DNA of 64,000 bases. Origin: Pseudopithomyces maydicus. Taxonomy: Eukaryota; Ascomycota; Dothideomycetes; Pleosporales; Didymosphaeriaceae. Both the position numbers and the translations under genes were made by a program. The stretch lies in the NCBI GenBank assembly GCA_026873275.1, contig JANTUC010000002.1, positions 310,001 to 374,000 on the forward strand. Reading direction: 5' to 3'. Below, one piece after another: positions 54,730-64,000 of the stretch; within the stretch, counting starts at the first letter, position 1; each line of letters begins with the position of its first letter. Below the pieces are notes generated by a model. It was not told the DNA's origin. It made no database searches and saw only the letters and a program-made list of their open reading frames with translations.

Positions 54730-54920
54730 GTTGTAAATTTTAGTTAAAATGAGTATTTGAGGAATGGGTAGCTCTGGCATGTCAATGTTGACGAAGAATA
54801 TGTATTGAAGCAGCCTGCAATTTTAGGCTTGCTGGGTATCTGAATTATGATGAAATGCATCCCGAACGCCTGAACACTTCCGTGTTAAAAATTACGTGAC
54901 AACCGAACACACCGGACAGT

Positions 54921-55793
54921 TTAGACAGCTTTGCCCTTTCCCTTCCCTTCACACTGTGGCTTGTCCTCCTCCGAAACATCTTCTTCCTCACTGTCACTCA
55001 TGAACTCATCGTCTTCGTCATCCCAGCCAAACATCGTCCTCTGAGCAGCCGGTTTCGACGAGCTGGCAAGCTTCTCGGGCTGCTCCTCTTCATCCTCCTC
55101 CTCTTCCTCCGAACTCGACCGCTGCGCCATCAACATCTTCTCGATGGCCTCCCTTGTCTTATTCTCCGCTTCCTCTTTGTCCTCAACCCACTTGCCGTCC
55201 AATCGAGCCTGCGTCCTTCCGTTGAGAAGCTCGTCTTGCTTGCGTTCGGTGCTCGCCACAATGTCCTCCCACCGTTTGCGTCGCTCCTCCTTCTCGCGTT
55301 TGTCCATTTCAGGCTTGATTGCCAGATACTCGGCGAGCGTCTTCGCCTCAGCAACTGTGCGTAGACGCCGGCCGTCCAGGTTTCGCGACGAGCCGTTGAC
55401 ATCACCCTGCTTCTTCTTGCGCGACGACATGCGGCCGCCCTGGGCACGCAGGATCGACCCGAAACCACCCTTTCCACCGCATAGAGGTACGGTGAGGCGT
55501 AGCGATATGAATGTGTCGCATGTTGAGGAGAGGAGGCTGGAGATGGGTTCTTCGGTGGTCGGCACGGTGCGACGGGAGTTTGTGGTGAGGATGTATGAGG
55601 TGTTGGCGACCCATGGAGCGCGCTCATAAAGGGTTTCATAGATGGAAGATAGAGGCGCATCCTTCGCCGTGGCAAAAGCTATTGTACCGCGTACGGTGTC
55701 GACGAAGACTGTAACGGGAACGCTGGCGCTGGCGCTTTCATCGCGGGTAAGGCCGCCCATCTGAGCTGTGGCCATAGCTGTGTGCGCCATCAT
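54921..55793 (-). CDS. SDE2: Sde2-like splicing/telomere silencing protein
   Basis: Single-exon protein of about 291 residues. The N-terminal half is a ubiquitin-like fold (VPVTVFVDTVRGTIAFATA, then ISSLLSSTCDTFISLRLTV) ending in the cleavage motif CGGKGGFGS, where Sde2 is processed by deubiquitinases; the exposed Lys-Gly-Gly end then acts with the spliceosome. Then RAQGGRMSSRKKKQGDVNGS, a coiled-coil-like basic/acidic region (DKREKEERRKRWEDI), and acidic tails (SSSEEEEEDEEEQP, SDSEEEDVSEED). ATG 55793 or 55790 is preferred over the open but ATG-less extension upstream. Confidence 0.88.
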   Translation of the reverse strand: MMAHTAMATAQMGGLTRDESASASVPVTVFVDTVRGTIAFATAKDAPLSSIYETLYERAPWVANTSYILTTNSRRTVPTTEEPISSLLSSTCDTFISLRLTVPLCGGKGGFGSILRAQGGRMSSRKKKQGDVNGSSRNLDGRRLRTVAEAKTLAEYLAIKPEMDKREKEERRKRWEDIVASTERKQDELLNGRTQARLDGKWVEDKEEAENKTREAIEKMLMAQRSSSEEEEEDEEEQPEKLASSSKPAAQRTMFGWDDEDDEFMSDSEEEDVSEEDKPQCEGKGKGKAV

Positions 55794-56072
55794 GGCTGAA
55801 TATCCAAGGTGATCAACTGGGTTTGGATTTGTCTTGGGTTTGATTCTGTATTGCACGAAGCGGCTGTCGAAAGCTGAGTAGTTCACAAGTGTTGGGGAGG
55901 GTCGCGGAAGAAGTGGCGGCTCCAGATTTGGCCGGGGTCTGGACTTGGCGTTGGTCCGTGCGAAGCGAGGCGCACCACCATCAATCGAATTCCCTCATGG
56001 GACGAACTTCTTGAACATCGACCAACTAACCACCGTCCAGCACCACAGTCTCACGTCAAGACAACCGTCAAG

Positions 56073-56856
56073 ATGCTCATCCCCAAGGCCGATCGCAAGA
56101 AGATCCACGAGTTAGTCTACCTCAGCCTCGCACGCAATGGCGCATTCGAGTTTGGAATTTCGAGAGATTGTCCACCTTGACCATGAGCCTCCCATTCCCC
56201 GTCCTCCAATTATCTTGTTGTCGTAATTGAGCTTTTACTGACTGTGCATCAATAGGTACCTCTTCCGCGGTTAGTATATGCCCCGCTCACGCCATGGCTA
56301 TGGCAAAATATACATTTTTCGTAGCTTTATGCTGCATATAAGGATAGGCTGACACACGGTCACCACAGAGGGCGTTCTCGTCGCAAAGAAGGACTTCAAC
56401 CTGCCCAAGCACGGCGACATCGACACCAAGAACCTTTTCGTCATCAAGGCTTGTCAGTAACATCTTCCGCCAAGTGGAGAAGTGGTGTAATTAACACCTT
56501 TCAGGCCAGTCTCTTGACTCCCGCGGTTTCGTCAAGACCCGCTTCTCATGGCAGTACTACTACTACACCCTCACCCCCGAGGGTCTCGACTACCTCCGCG
56601 AGTGGCTCCACCTGCCCGCTGAGATTGTGCCCCAGACGCACATCAAGCAGCAGCGCACTCACGCTCCCCGCGTGGCATGCTCGGCGGTGACGACCGCGAG
56701 CGCCGCGGTGGCGGCCGCGGTGGACGTGGTGACCGTGACGGTTACCGCCGCCGTGACGCTGGCGAGAAGGGCGAGGGCGGTGCTCCCGGTGACTTCAAGC
56801 CTGAGTTCCGTGGTGGCTTCGGACGTGGCCGTGGTGGCCAGGCTCCTGCTTCGTAG
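56073..56856 (+). CDS. RPS10: 40S ribosomal protein S10, with frame break
   Basis: Small-subunit protein eS10, about 162 residues. Exons: 56073-56110 (MLIPKADRKKIH), 56256-56269 (a 14-base exon, YLFR), 56369-56452 (EGVLVAKKDFNLPKH) and 56505-56856. The S10 core FVKTRFSWQYYYYTLTPEG and YLREWLHLPAEIVP is clear. After RTHAP the start frame becomes nonsense-like (Val/Ala-rich), while the next frame gives MLGGDDRERRGGGRGG and ends FGRGRGGQAPAS, the Gly/Arg-rich S10 tail. One missing G at about 56669-56673 explains it; counting it, exon 4 is phase-correct. Ribosomal protein genes are not expected to be broken, so this marks sequence error. Confidence 0.95.
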
Positions 56857-57504
56857 GATTGAGTAGTAGCTTGTTGCGCACGGAGTATGGACATGGATAT
56901 AGGATCATCTGCATGAAGGGCTTTTGGTGGCTTACGCATCACAAAAAGGGTTCGGACACGGTTGCTCACGGCGAAACGACAGGATGATTACTATCAATGT
57001 ATAGCTCTTCGGCCCATATGAGGATCGAAACGAGCGTGCTTCCCAATGATACCCTTTTACTGCAAGTGAATCATGACATTGTCATTGTGCTCTCGTTTCC
57101 CGTCCATACTATCTCTGATCAGTGTGAAGCTTTCGCTAAGAGAAATAAAAGATAAATGCGCGGCTGCTAACTTAATTTCTATGGGTACATACAATCAGGA
57201 TCTGAGCCGTGATGGTCGCCTGGAGCAACTAACTCATGTATGCTAATGGGGAGTATAAAAACTCATCGTTGAATTCGTAAAACCTAGCTACAGGCCGGAA
57301 GTATGATATTGTAATCATGTATTCCCAAACAACCCGGTGCAGTTCAGACTTTTGAAGTCCCCATATCCCCCATGACACCATCCCTTAGGAGCCCAGAACT
57401 CCGATTTCCAGATCCATAGTACCATATACCATGTACCATATACCATGTACCATATCCGACAAACCATATGCTCCAGTAAAAGTATAACCCACACCTCACC
57501 CCAC
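56857..57504. other. Intergenic region between convergent genes
   Basis: About 650 bases; contains the ACCATATACCATGT repeat described separately. Otherwise nothing recognised. Confidence 0.5.
57418..57456. repeat. Short tandem repeat of TACCATATACCATG
   Basis: A 14-base unit, TACCATATACCATG, repeated about 2.5 times just past the RAD7 stop codon. Probably a slippage-prone microsatellite-like tract. Confidence 0.8.
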
Positions 57505-59578
57505 TCACGACATAACCGGCACAATGCGATTCATCTCCATCCGATTCTCCACGCCCTCAAACCCCTTCTGAAAATCCATAACCACCTGTCCAAACTGCTC
57601 GATCGCATCCTGCGCCCTCGGCGCCCCAATCAGCACAATATCCCGCGGCACAACCACATCCTGCACCTCGAAGCACCCAAACGTAACCACCTTCTTGACG
57701 GCGGGGCAGCTCCGGAAGATGCCCGCGACGACCGCGGTATCCACGACGGGGCAGAAGCTGAGGTTGATCTCGCGCAGGCACGGCCACGTCTGCTCGGGGG
57801 CGAACATGTGCGCGAACGCCTCGTGGCTGATGTGCCGGCACGACGAGATGTCCAGGTACTCGAGCTTGGAGCCCGAGTGCTGCATCAGCGCGTGGAAGCC
57901 GGCGGAGCCGAGGCCGATGGTGTCCTCCGGGCCGTCTGGGTTTGCGTTGTCGATGTCGCGGGTGCTGTTTAGGTCGAGGTAGCGGAGGGGCGGGTTGGTC
58001 CAGTCGGAGAAGAGATTTACGTAGCCGGCGTCGGAGCACTCGTTGTTCTCGCTGAAGCGCAGCTTGCTGAGCTTGGTGCAGGTGGTGTGGATTGTGTCGA
58101 GGAGGTCGTCGTTGGGGCCGTCTTCGTTTTCGACATCGATGAAATGTTCCAGGCAGAGGGTACGGAGGTTGGCGCCGATGTTCGTGATGAGGTTGACGAC
58201 GCGATCGCGGGGAATGTCTTTTTGGTAGCAGAGAGTGAGGTGTTGGAGGTTTTGAAGACGGGCGATGGCGTCGATGCTTTCGGGGCCGATTTGCTTGCAG
58301 CGTTCGAGCTTGAGGCGTTCGATGTTGGGGCAGAACGTTGTGAGGGCTTCGACGGCCTGGTCGTCGAATGCGGCGTCGAGCCATTCGAGCTTTAGGGATT
58401 TAAGGTCTTGACCGCGGGCGATGAATAGCTCGATCCACTTGTCGTTAGAGACAAGGTTGGCGCCGAGAAGTTGGATGTCAACGAGTTGTTTGGCCTTTTC
58501 GATCATGTAATCGACATTGCTGTCCTTGAATTGGCAGCAATTGCGCAATGCCAGCTTCTTGACATGGGGAACTACTGCGAAGATTTGGTCGAAATCTTCC
58601 GTCTCCAAATCTAACGCAGGTCAGCATAGCCATACCAAAGCTACCGGCGAACACAACTTACAAGCTGCCTCATGGATAGCCACCACATCAAGATCAGGCT
58701 GTAAGAACAGCTTGAACGTATTCGATTTCATCGCCCGTTTCTTCGAGAAGATCTCACTCAGTTTCTTCATAATCGACTCCGGCATATCTCCAAATTCTTC
58801 AATGTCATCTGCGTGCTTAGCAAGCGTATCGATGCACAGCTGCTGCAACGCCTTCGCTCCACGGAACGTCAGACCATCAAGTCGATTGCTCTCGATCTTC
58901 CTCCTGCCCTTGCGCACAACGGGCTTGCTCGCTTTCTCGGTGGCTTTGACCTCCTTCGCCATGTCCTTTCCGCATTTCGTACATAGCAAGCCGCCATCTG
59001 GTCCAGCTTTGCTATACGGTGTAACCGTGAAGCGTTTCTCGCAAAGCTCGCAATTCTCCAGCTGGCCAGGCAATGGCTTCGCTTTCTTATACATGTCCAT
59101 GACATCATCGAAGTCGGAATCATCATCAGAGCCTTTCTTCTTCTTGACGTTCTTCTTCGCAGCTTTGTCTTTCTTTATCTTCGCAATGGCCTCTTCTTGG
59201 TTGCGCTTGCGCTTGCGGCTTCGCTCGGCTGCCATTGCAGAAGACTCGGCCTGCAGGTCCTCTTCCTCATTCGCATTCGATGGGCCTTCGCCATTATCTT
59301 CCACTTCTTCGTTCTCTCCGGCTTCGGCTTCGGCCTGCTGCTGGCGCTGGCGGTACGAATCGCGAATCTCTTGGGCTGAAATATTGTTCGCCTTACGATT
59401 GTTAGACCTGCTCTCCGAGAGGTGAAGCCGACGCTTGAATACTCACAGCCAGAAAGTCCGTCAATGCAGAATGGGGACCACGGATACCGGTGCCCCTTCC
59501 TGCGCCTCTGCCCCTTCGTGAGGACCTGGGATGGAAATCAGCGGGTGTTACCAGTGCTCTGGTGTTTGCCACTTACAT
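57505..59578 (-). CDS. RAD7: DNA repair protein Rad7 (LRR protein)
   Basis: Leucine-rich-repeat protein of 638 residues; with Rad16 it recognises damage in non-transcribed DNA during nucleotide excision repair. Exons 59578-59577, 59525-59447, 59391-58662 and 58610-57505. The start codon is split: exon 1 gives AT and exon 2 begins with G, producing MSSRRGRGAGRG and then GIRGPHSALTDFLA, the conserved Rad7 start. A basic/acidic linker with nuclear-localisation clusters (RSRKRKRNQ) and a zinc-finger-like ENCELCEKRF...CTKCGKDMAKE follow; then the LRRs (LKLERCKQIGPESIDAIARL). All frames intact. Confidence 0.92.
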
Positions 59579-60388
59579 GGTGACCAAGCTGAGTGTGTGG
59601 ACGAGCGAGTGGAACGAAAGTTATACGCAGTTGTGAATTTTCGTGTTTATTAGAGGTGAGGGACGGAACAGGGCAAGAGTGGCGACAACTGAGAACGGAG
59701 GGGTGGGCGAAACGGGCAACGCGTTCCTGGCTTAGCGCGGTGGCGCGCAATCACGTGGTGGCGATTTTGCCCAGGTCTTAAAGTCTAATGAGCAAAGTTG
59801 TATCTGTGCGCTGGTAAACCAGTAATTTGCTTCGGTTGCTGAACAACTTGCTATAGATGAACCCTGTCTCTCCACCAATCAAATAGATTTCCGTCTCATC
59901 ATGCACTTGGGTATATGTTTGACAAACCGTGCAAAAGCAGTTGGTGCTGTCTTATTAAGAAAATTGAAAGTATGGATTCGGTTCTTATGAACCCTCCAAT
60001 CGTTTTTCCATAAAATTTCACAGCGCAATCTATAAGACAAGTCACTGAGACCAATTGAATTCGAAATGTATTTATCCTTCATATAATACATGGCCTAGAT
60101 TATTGCCACGAACTGAAAGAAACCATTGAGTGAATGAGGAAACCACCAGACCTTGATGTAGCAAATCAGAAGAAGCCCATAACCCGGTAAAGGAACTTTT
60201 AGGTGCTGTGACTGGAAAGCATATGATGTGGAGTCAGTCTTGACCTCGAATCAAGAATTACAGGAATATGTGGTTGAAGGAAACAATTGTCTCGGGGACA
60301 TATTCATCGATTGATGTGTGATCTGAGTGATGCACCTTGTAGCATGATACCATAGAAAAGGCATCGTCGGTTGGCAATCGTGATTGGT
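59579..60388. other. Intergenic region
   Basis: About 810 bases between RAD7 and the Stc1-domain gene; AT-rich around 59.9-60.3 kb. Nothing recognised. Confidence 0.5.
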
Positions 60389-61530
60389 TCACAAATCATC
60401 GGCGTCATCACTATCGTCGTCACTGTTCGATTCTTGCTCGGCTTCGTCTTCATCTGAAGACCAATCCTTCTTTGGAGGAATCTAGAAGAAGTCAGCTATC
60501 ATAAAATGCAAATGAGAAGTTCTTGCATACATATGCTGAGATTTTTGCAAACTTGCCGTTGGCAGTCATGGGAATCTCGGATCGCTCAGCAACGCTTGAA
60601 TTGAAAGATCGCTGGGTCTCATTCACGGAGGTTCCAGAAGGACGACCATAGGCGTTAGGATTGAAAGAATGGGAGGTGCTTGACGAGTTCGTGGCGGTTC
60701 GAGAATGGCCAGATGGGGTGCGCCAAGATTGCTGTGACTGGCGCTCAACCACCTGCCAACCTCCATCCTGCGATGCCCGACTGCCACGATCGAACTCAGG
60801 ACCGATGAGTGTCTCGACCCGAGAAGAATCGGCGCTGATGGACAAGCTACGCTCCAAATGTGCAGAGAGACTCACCCCACCAGATGTATTATCATCTAGT
60901 GCGGACTCATCCCAGTCAGAGGACTATGATGTGTCAGTTTTACTACTGAAAAGAATGATCGTTCGAATAACTTACAGTGTCAGATGGAGTTGAGACATCG
61001 AAAATAGTGGGCTGAAAACCAGACTCATCGGGAGCAGAGAATGCGTTGCTGCGGTTCTCGGCTACGTATTGCTGTTCATCGTAGGGGGCCACATCCAAGC
61101 GCTTTTCGGTACATTGGAAGCATTCTGCAATGTCTGGTCGTCTACGTTGGCTCTTCGCGAAGGCTTCCAACCCCTTGGTGACGCAGCAAACGGTGCATTC
61201 GATCTCGACTGGCTGCACTCCTGTGCATGGCATGCACTTGATATTGTATTTGGCGGATTGGCCCTTGTCCTTGACAGCGGCGCGAACGTCAGTCAACTGC
61301 TTGGTGGAGAAGCCTGTGTGACCCTTGTACTTGTTGCAGCGGTTGCATTTGAGCCTAAATCGTGAATAATGTGGTGATATGAGTGAGGAAGAGCGGGAGC
61401 ATACTTTTCCGGGATACGAACGCCCTCGAGCCTATTCCATGGTGAGCTTAAACCGACTAAATGATGAGAGCTCTGCTTACGCTTTCACGTCGGCGACGTC
61501 ATAGAACTTGCCTTTGTTCTTGCGAGGCAT
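60389..61530 (-). CDS. Stc1-domain protein
   Basis: Five-exon gene. Exon 1 MPRKNKGKFYDVADVK, then a 25-base exon (LEGVRIPEK), then the Stc1 domain with paired Cys motifs: LKCNRCNKYKGHTGFSTKQL, KCMPCTGVQPVEIECTVC and FAKSQRRRPDIAECFQCTE, which bind zinc. The rest is Ser-rich and disordered (SGHSRTATNSSSTSHSFNP) and ends in an acidic tail (DWSSDEDEAEQESNSDDDSD). In fission yeast Stc1 links RNAi to the heterochromatin methyltransferase complex; fungal homologues share only the domain, so the role here is inferred. Splice phases were checked at all four joins. Confidence 0.85.
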
Positions 61531-62748
61531 GCTGAATGATGGTCCGGTGGGCGAGGCTAGGTTGGCGTGGTTGGTAGCTGCAGTCGTACTCGAGAGTAGC
61601 TGAGAAGCGCGTGGAAGATGGCAAGATGGAGGTTGCTAGCAGGTAGGAATGAGTCTGGGAAGTTAAAGTGTGGGTGAGCCTTTGACTAACGCAGATGCCA
61701 GGGCAAACGAGAGAGGCAGTGAGAATTTTGTGGCATTTCAGTATACAGTGAGAGAGGAGAGAGAGAGGACGAGGGAGTAGGGTCAAGACGGTTGAGGCTA
61801 GTTGCTCTTTCCGTTTGCACTGCGCAGTCGTACGAGCGTATCTTACGATCTCATATCATATCTATAGCACGGTTTATGATTCAATTGAATCAACACCTTG
61901 AAATACTGCCTGTGGACACTACTACCATGAATGGCTTCTAGCATCCGATCCACAGTCGTGAAGTGAACATGTGGTGCGTAGACCAAGCTCAACACTTGAT
62001 GGCTCCTGCGCAAGAGCCAAGCTTTCCAGGGCATGGATATCAACTCTTGGAAAGACTCGTTATCAGATTCACTATTTCATAAGCGCAGCAATTAATTAAT
62101 AGATAATTTGTCCTACTGCACTGGTAGTCCATGATGAGGGTTCCGTATACGGCAAGAGCGATCGCAACTGTCGCCCACAAGATCCACCGAGTTTGGACGA
62201 ACACGATTCCAGGCCAGACCCGCACAGCCATTGTAGTAGAAGCCAGCCACACAACTGCACCAGCAAGCAGACACATCCATGAACAGACGGAGCGGGCATC
62301 AGCCCTACGGCCAAGCAGCGGCGAAGACCCTGGCTGCGAAAATTGGGATGGAGAGGGAACGTGCGCGCCCTCGCCGCCCGACTGGAGCACTCCGCGTCGG
62401 CGCATGTGTCAGCCAAAAAGTTATTTGACCCGAGCCCAACCCAGCGGCCGTAGCCCCAACTCTTCGCCCTTTGCGCTGATTTTTCCTTTTATCTGTTCCT
62501 GTTTTGCTTACCTCTCTCCACTCTCCACTCTCCACTCAACCTCTGTTTTTACTTTTTTTGTGTGCCCACCCGCGCGTTTTGCGCACAAAATCCCGAGGGG
62601 CTTAGACGAGATTACTACCTGGTACTATCTATCGATAACCAGCTAGCCGCGGGGCCTTTCAAAAATTCCAGTTCAGTGCCCCACGCCTACTCTCGCGCAC
62701 TCCTCGTAGACGGACCTCGACCGCACAGAGCCCTTTGTACGTGCGGGC
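61531..62748. other. Divergent intergenic region
   Basis: About 1.2 kb between the Stc1-domain gene and eEF3. Includes a CT-rich stretch at 62.5 kb typical of highly expressed fungal gene promoters (62511-62540, repeated CTCTCCACT). A weak minus-strand frame lies inside (see next entry). Confidence 0.45.
62040..62405 (-). CDS. Possible small membrane protein
   Basis: Open frame of 121 residues from ATG 62405 with two hydrophobic stretches (WMCLLAGAVVWLASTTMAV, WILWATVAIALAVYGTLIM). No family recognised. It overlaps the expected promoter of the eEF3 gene, so it may be a chance frame. Confidence 0.22.
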   Translation of the reverse strand: MRRRGVLQSGGEGAHVPSPSQFSQPGSSPLLGRRADARSVCSWMCLLAGAVVWLASTTMAVRVWPGIVFVQTRWILWATVAIALAVYGTLIMDYQCSRTNYLLINCCAYEIVNLITSLSKS

Positions 62749-64000
62749 ATGCCCCATTCCGAGTCGCCGCCCATGGCCTCCCCGATCGTTGTGAGCAAGT
62801 CCGGCGACGCCCCCGCGCCCTCGCACGAAGATGTCGCCGCCGTCCTGAACAGCATATTCACTGCGAAACTGTCGCACAGCTCGGTCGAGGCCGCCTATGC
62901 CCTCGTTACCCTCCTGCAGAACTCGGTCGGCTTCCGCGGCCTCAAGAGCTATGGCATTCTCGACGAGATCAAGAAGGCCGCTGGCGATAAGAAGAACCCA
63001 GGAAAGCGCGAGGGTGCCATGAACGCACTCGGCGCTCTGTTCGAGAAGCTGCCGCCAGTGCAGAGGCTCACAGAGGTTGTCTTCCTTATCCAAGAGGAGG
63101 GCGCCGTCGTATTGGCCCTGGACGCACTGTCCGACAAGACAGGGACTGTCAAGGAGAGCGCCCAATACGCCCTTGATTCTCTCTTCAACAACCTGAGCGC
63201 CGAGGCCAAGGTTTTCGGCCTGCTCCCGGTGCTGATCAAGTATCTGGGAAAGAAGTCGGGCAAATGGCAGGGTGCTGTCGGTGCCCTGGAGCTTATCGGA
63301 AGAATGGCAGATAAGGCAAAGATTGGTATGGAGAGCCTCGAGGTAGAGAAGGAGAAGGATGTTCTCAGAGAGGCTATGGGCAAGAAGCTCGAGAAGCTGA
63401 TCCCCGTGGTCGAGAGCGGCATGCACGACCTCAAGAATGAGGTAATTTTTATACCTAGCCTACCTACAAGACAATCATTGACACTCAGAACAGGTCGCCA
63501 AGCAAGCGCTGAAGACTATGAACAGCCTCACAACGCTTCTACAGAACGACGATATTGCGCCCCGGATACCGCTCCTTGTCAAGTCCATCGAGGATCCTTC
63601 CACGCAGAGTTTACAGAAGGCGATTCACGCACTCTCGCAAACCACTTTCGTCGCCATCGTTACCTCGCCTGTCCTGGCAATGGTCACTCCCTTGCTTGAG
63701 CGATCGTTGAACAACCCCTCTACATCGCAAGAGGTCCTCCGCCAGACGGTTGTTGTAGTAGGCAACCTTACAAAGCTCGTCCATGACCCCATTGAGGCTC
63801 GCGCTTTCTTGCCCAAGTTGCAACCCGGTGTAAAGAACGTAAAGGACCGCGCATCTCTCCCTGAGGTGCGAGAAATCGCTTCCACTGCCTGGGAAGTCAT
63901 GGAAAAGGCTATGGCCGATCAGGATGACAGCGCTGCTGCCGGTGCCATCGACCGCACCCACCCCGAGGACGTCCAAAAGGTTATCGATCAGAAAGTCAAG
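62749..64000 (+). CDS. YEF3: Translation elongation factor 3 (eEF3), 5' part
   Basis: Fungus-specific ribosomal ATPase that helps release E-site tRNA. The window holds the N-terminal HEAT-repeat region and ends inside the gene. Exon 1 (62749-63441) begins MPHSESPPMASPIVV and contains KYLGKKSGKWQGAVGALELI; intron 63442-63493 (donor GTAATT); exon 2 from 63494 encodes VAKQALKTMNSLTTLLQN, then HALSQTTFVAIVTSPVLAMV and VVVVGNLTKLVHDPIEARAF, matching eEF3. The ABC domains lie beyond the right edge. Nucleotide composition is biased to C-ending codons, as expected of a highly expressed gene. Confidence 0.93.

Noticed and set aside
57557..58384. 275-codon Arg/Pro-rich frame within RAD7
   Set aside because: Alternative frame of the same strand; the LRR frame is the conserved one.
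1..64000. tRNA or rRNA genes and transposable elements
   Set aside because: I looked for tRNA B-box-like sequences, long terminal repeats and transposase motifs and saw nothing convincing; a dedicated search could still find a tRNA.

Overview
The window is nuclear DNA of a filamentous ascomycete (Pezizomycotina). The evidence is many 45-140 base GT-AG introns with CTAAC/CTGAC branch sites, fungus-only genes (translation elongation factor 3, beta-NAC, a Ste11 MAPKKK, Rad7, an Stc1-domain protein) and filamentous-fungal families (SAT4-type rhodopsin domain, UstYa/DUF3328, DUF7514, BIM1-like, berberine-bridge-like oxidase). A Dothideomycete is my guess; the sequence alone does not prove it.

Layout. 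1-9 kb is accessory or metabolic: a truncated rhodopsin-like membrane protein, an APC permease, a DUF5519 protein, an NmrA-like reductase and an SDR. 9.3-14.4 kb looks like a copper-uptake cluster: a metalloreductase with a Met-rich N-terminus, a divergently transcribed Ctr copper transporter, and a secreted, GPI-anchored BIM1-like copper protein starting with His. 15-23 kb holds beta-NAC, an AIF-like oxidoreductase, a BBE-like oxidase, a small Cys-rich secreted protein and GNA1. 24-39 kb holds a poly(Glu-Asp) protein built on a hexanucleotide minisatellite, an MFS transporter, Trm44, a Pyd3-like amidohydrolase, a DUF7514 protein and Ste11.

40.0-48.1 kb is the most interesting region. It carries three UstYa-family (DUF3328) genes, two O-methyltransferases and, on the minus strand at 44976-45271, a tiny three-exon gene not previously obvious as an ORF. 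That gene encodes a 66-residue secreted peptide with two copies of a Tyr-rich repeat separated by a Lys-Arg kexin site. Together these are the hallmarks of a fungal kexin-processed cyclic RiPP (dikaritin-like) cluster. The flanking rhodopsin-like protein (49.1 kb) and alcohol dehydrogenase (51.1 kb) may or may not belong to it.

52.7-64 kb is housekeeping: RFC5, a small hydrophilic protein, Sde2, ribosomal protein S10, Rad7, an Stc1-domain protein and the 5' part of elongation factor 3.

A technical theme runs through the window. At least nine genes, including the essential RPS10 and GNA1, show reading-frame breaks, almost all next to G/C runs and nearly all explained by one missing base. This points to homopolymer undercalling in the assembly rather than gene decay, and gene models should be read with that in mind. 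Exon boundaries given here are inferred from consensus splice sites, phase and protein family conservation, not from transcripts.
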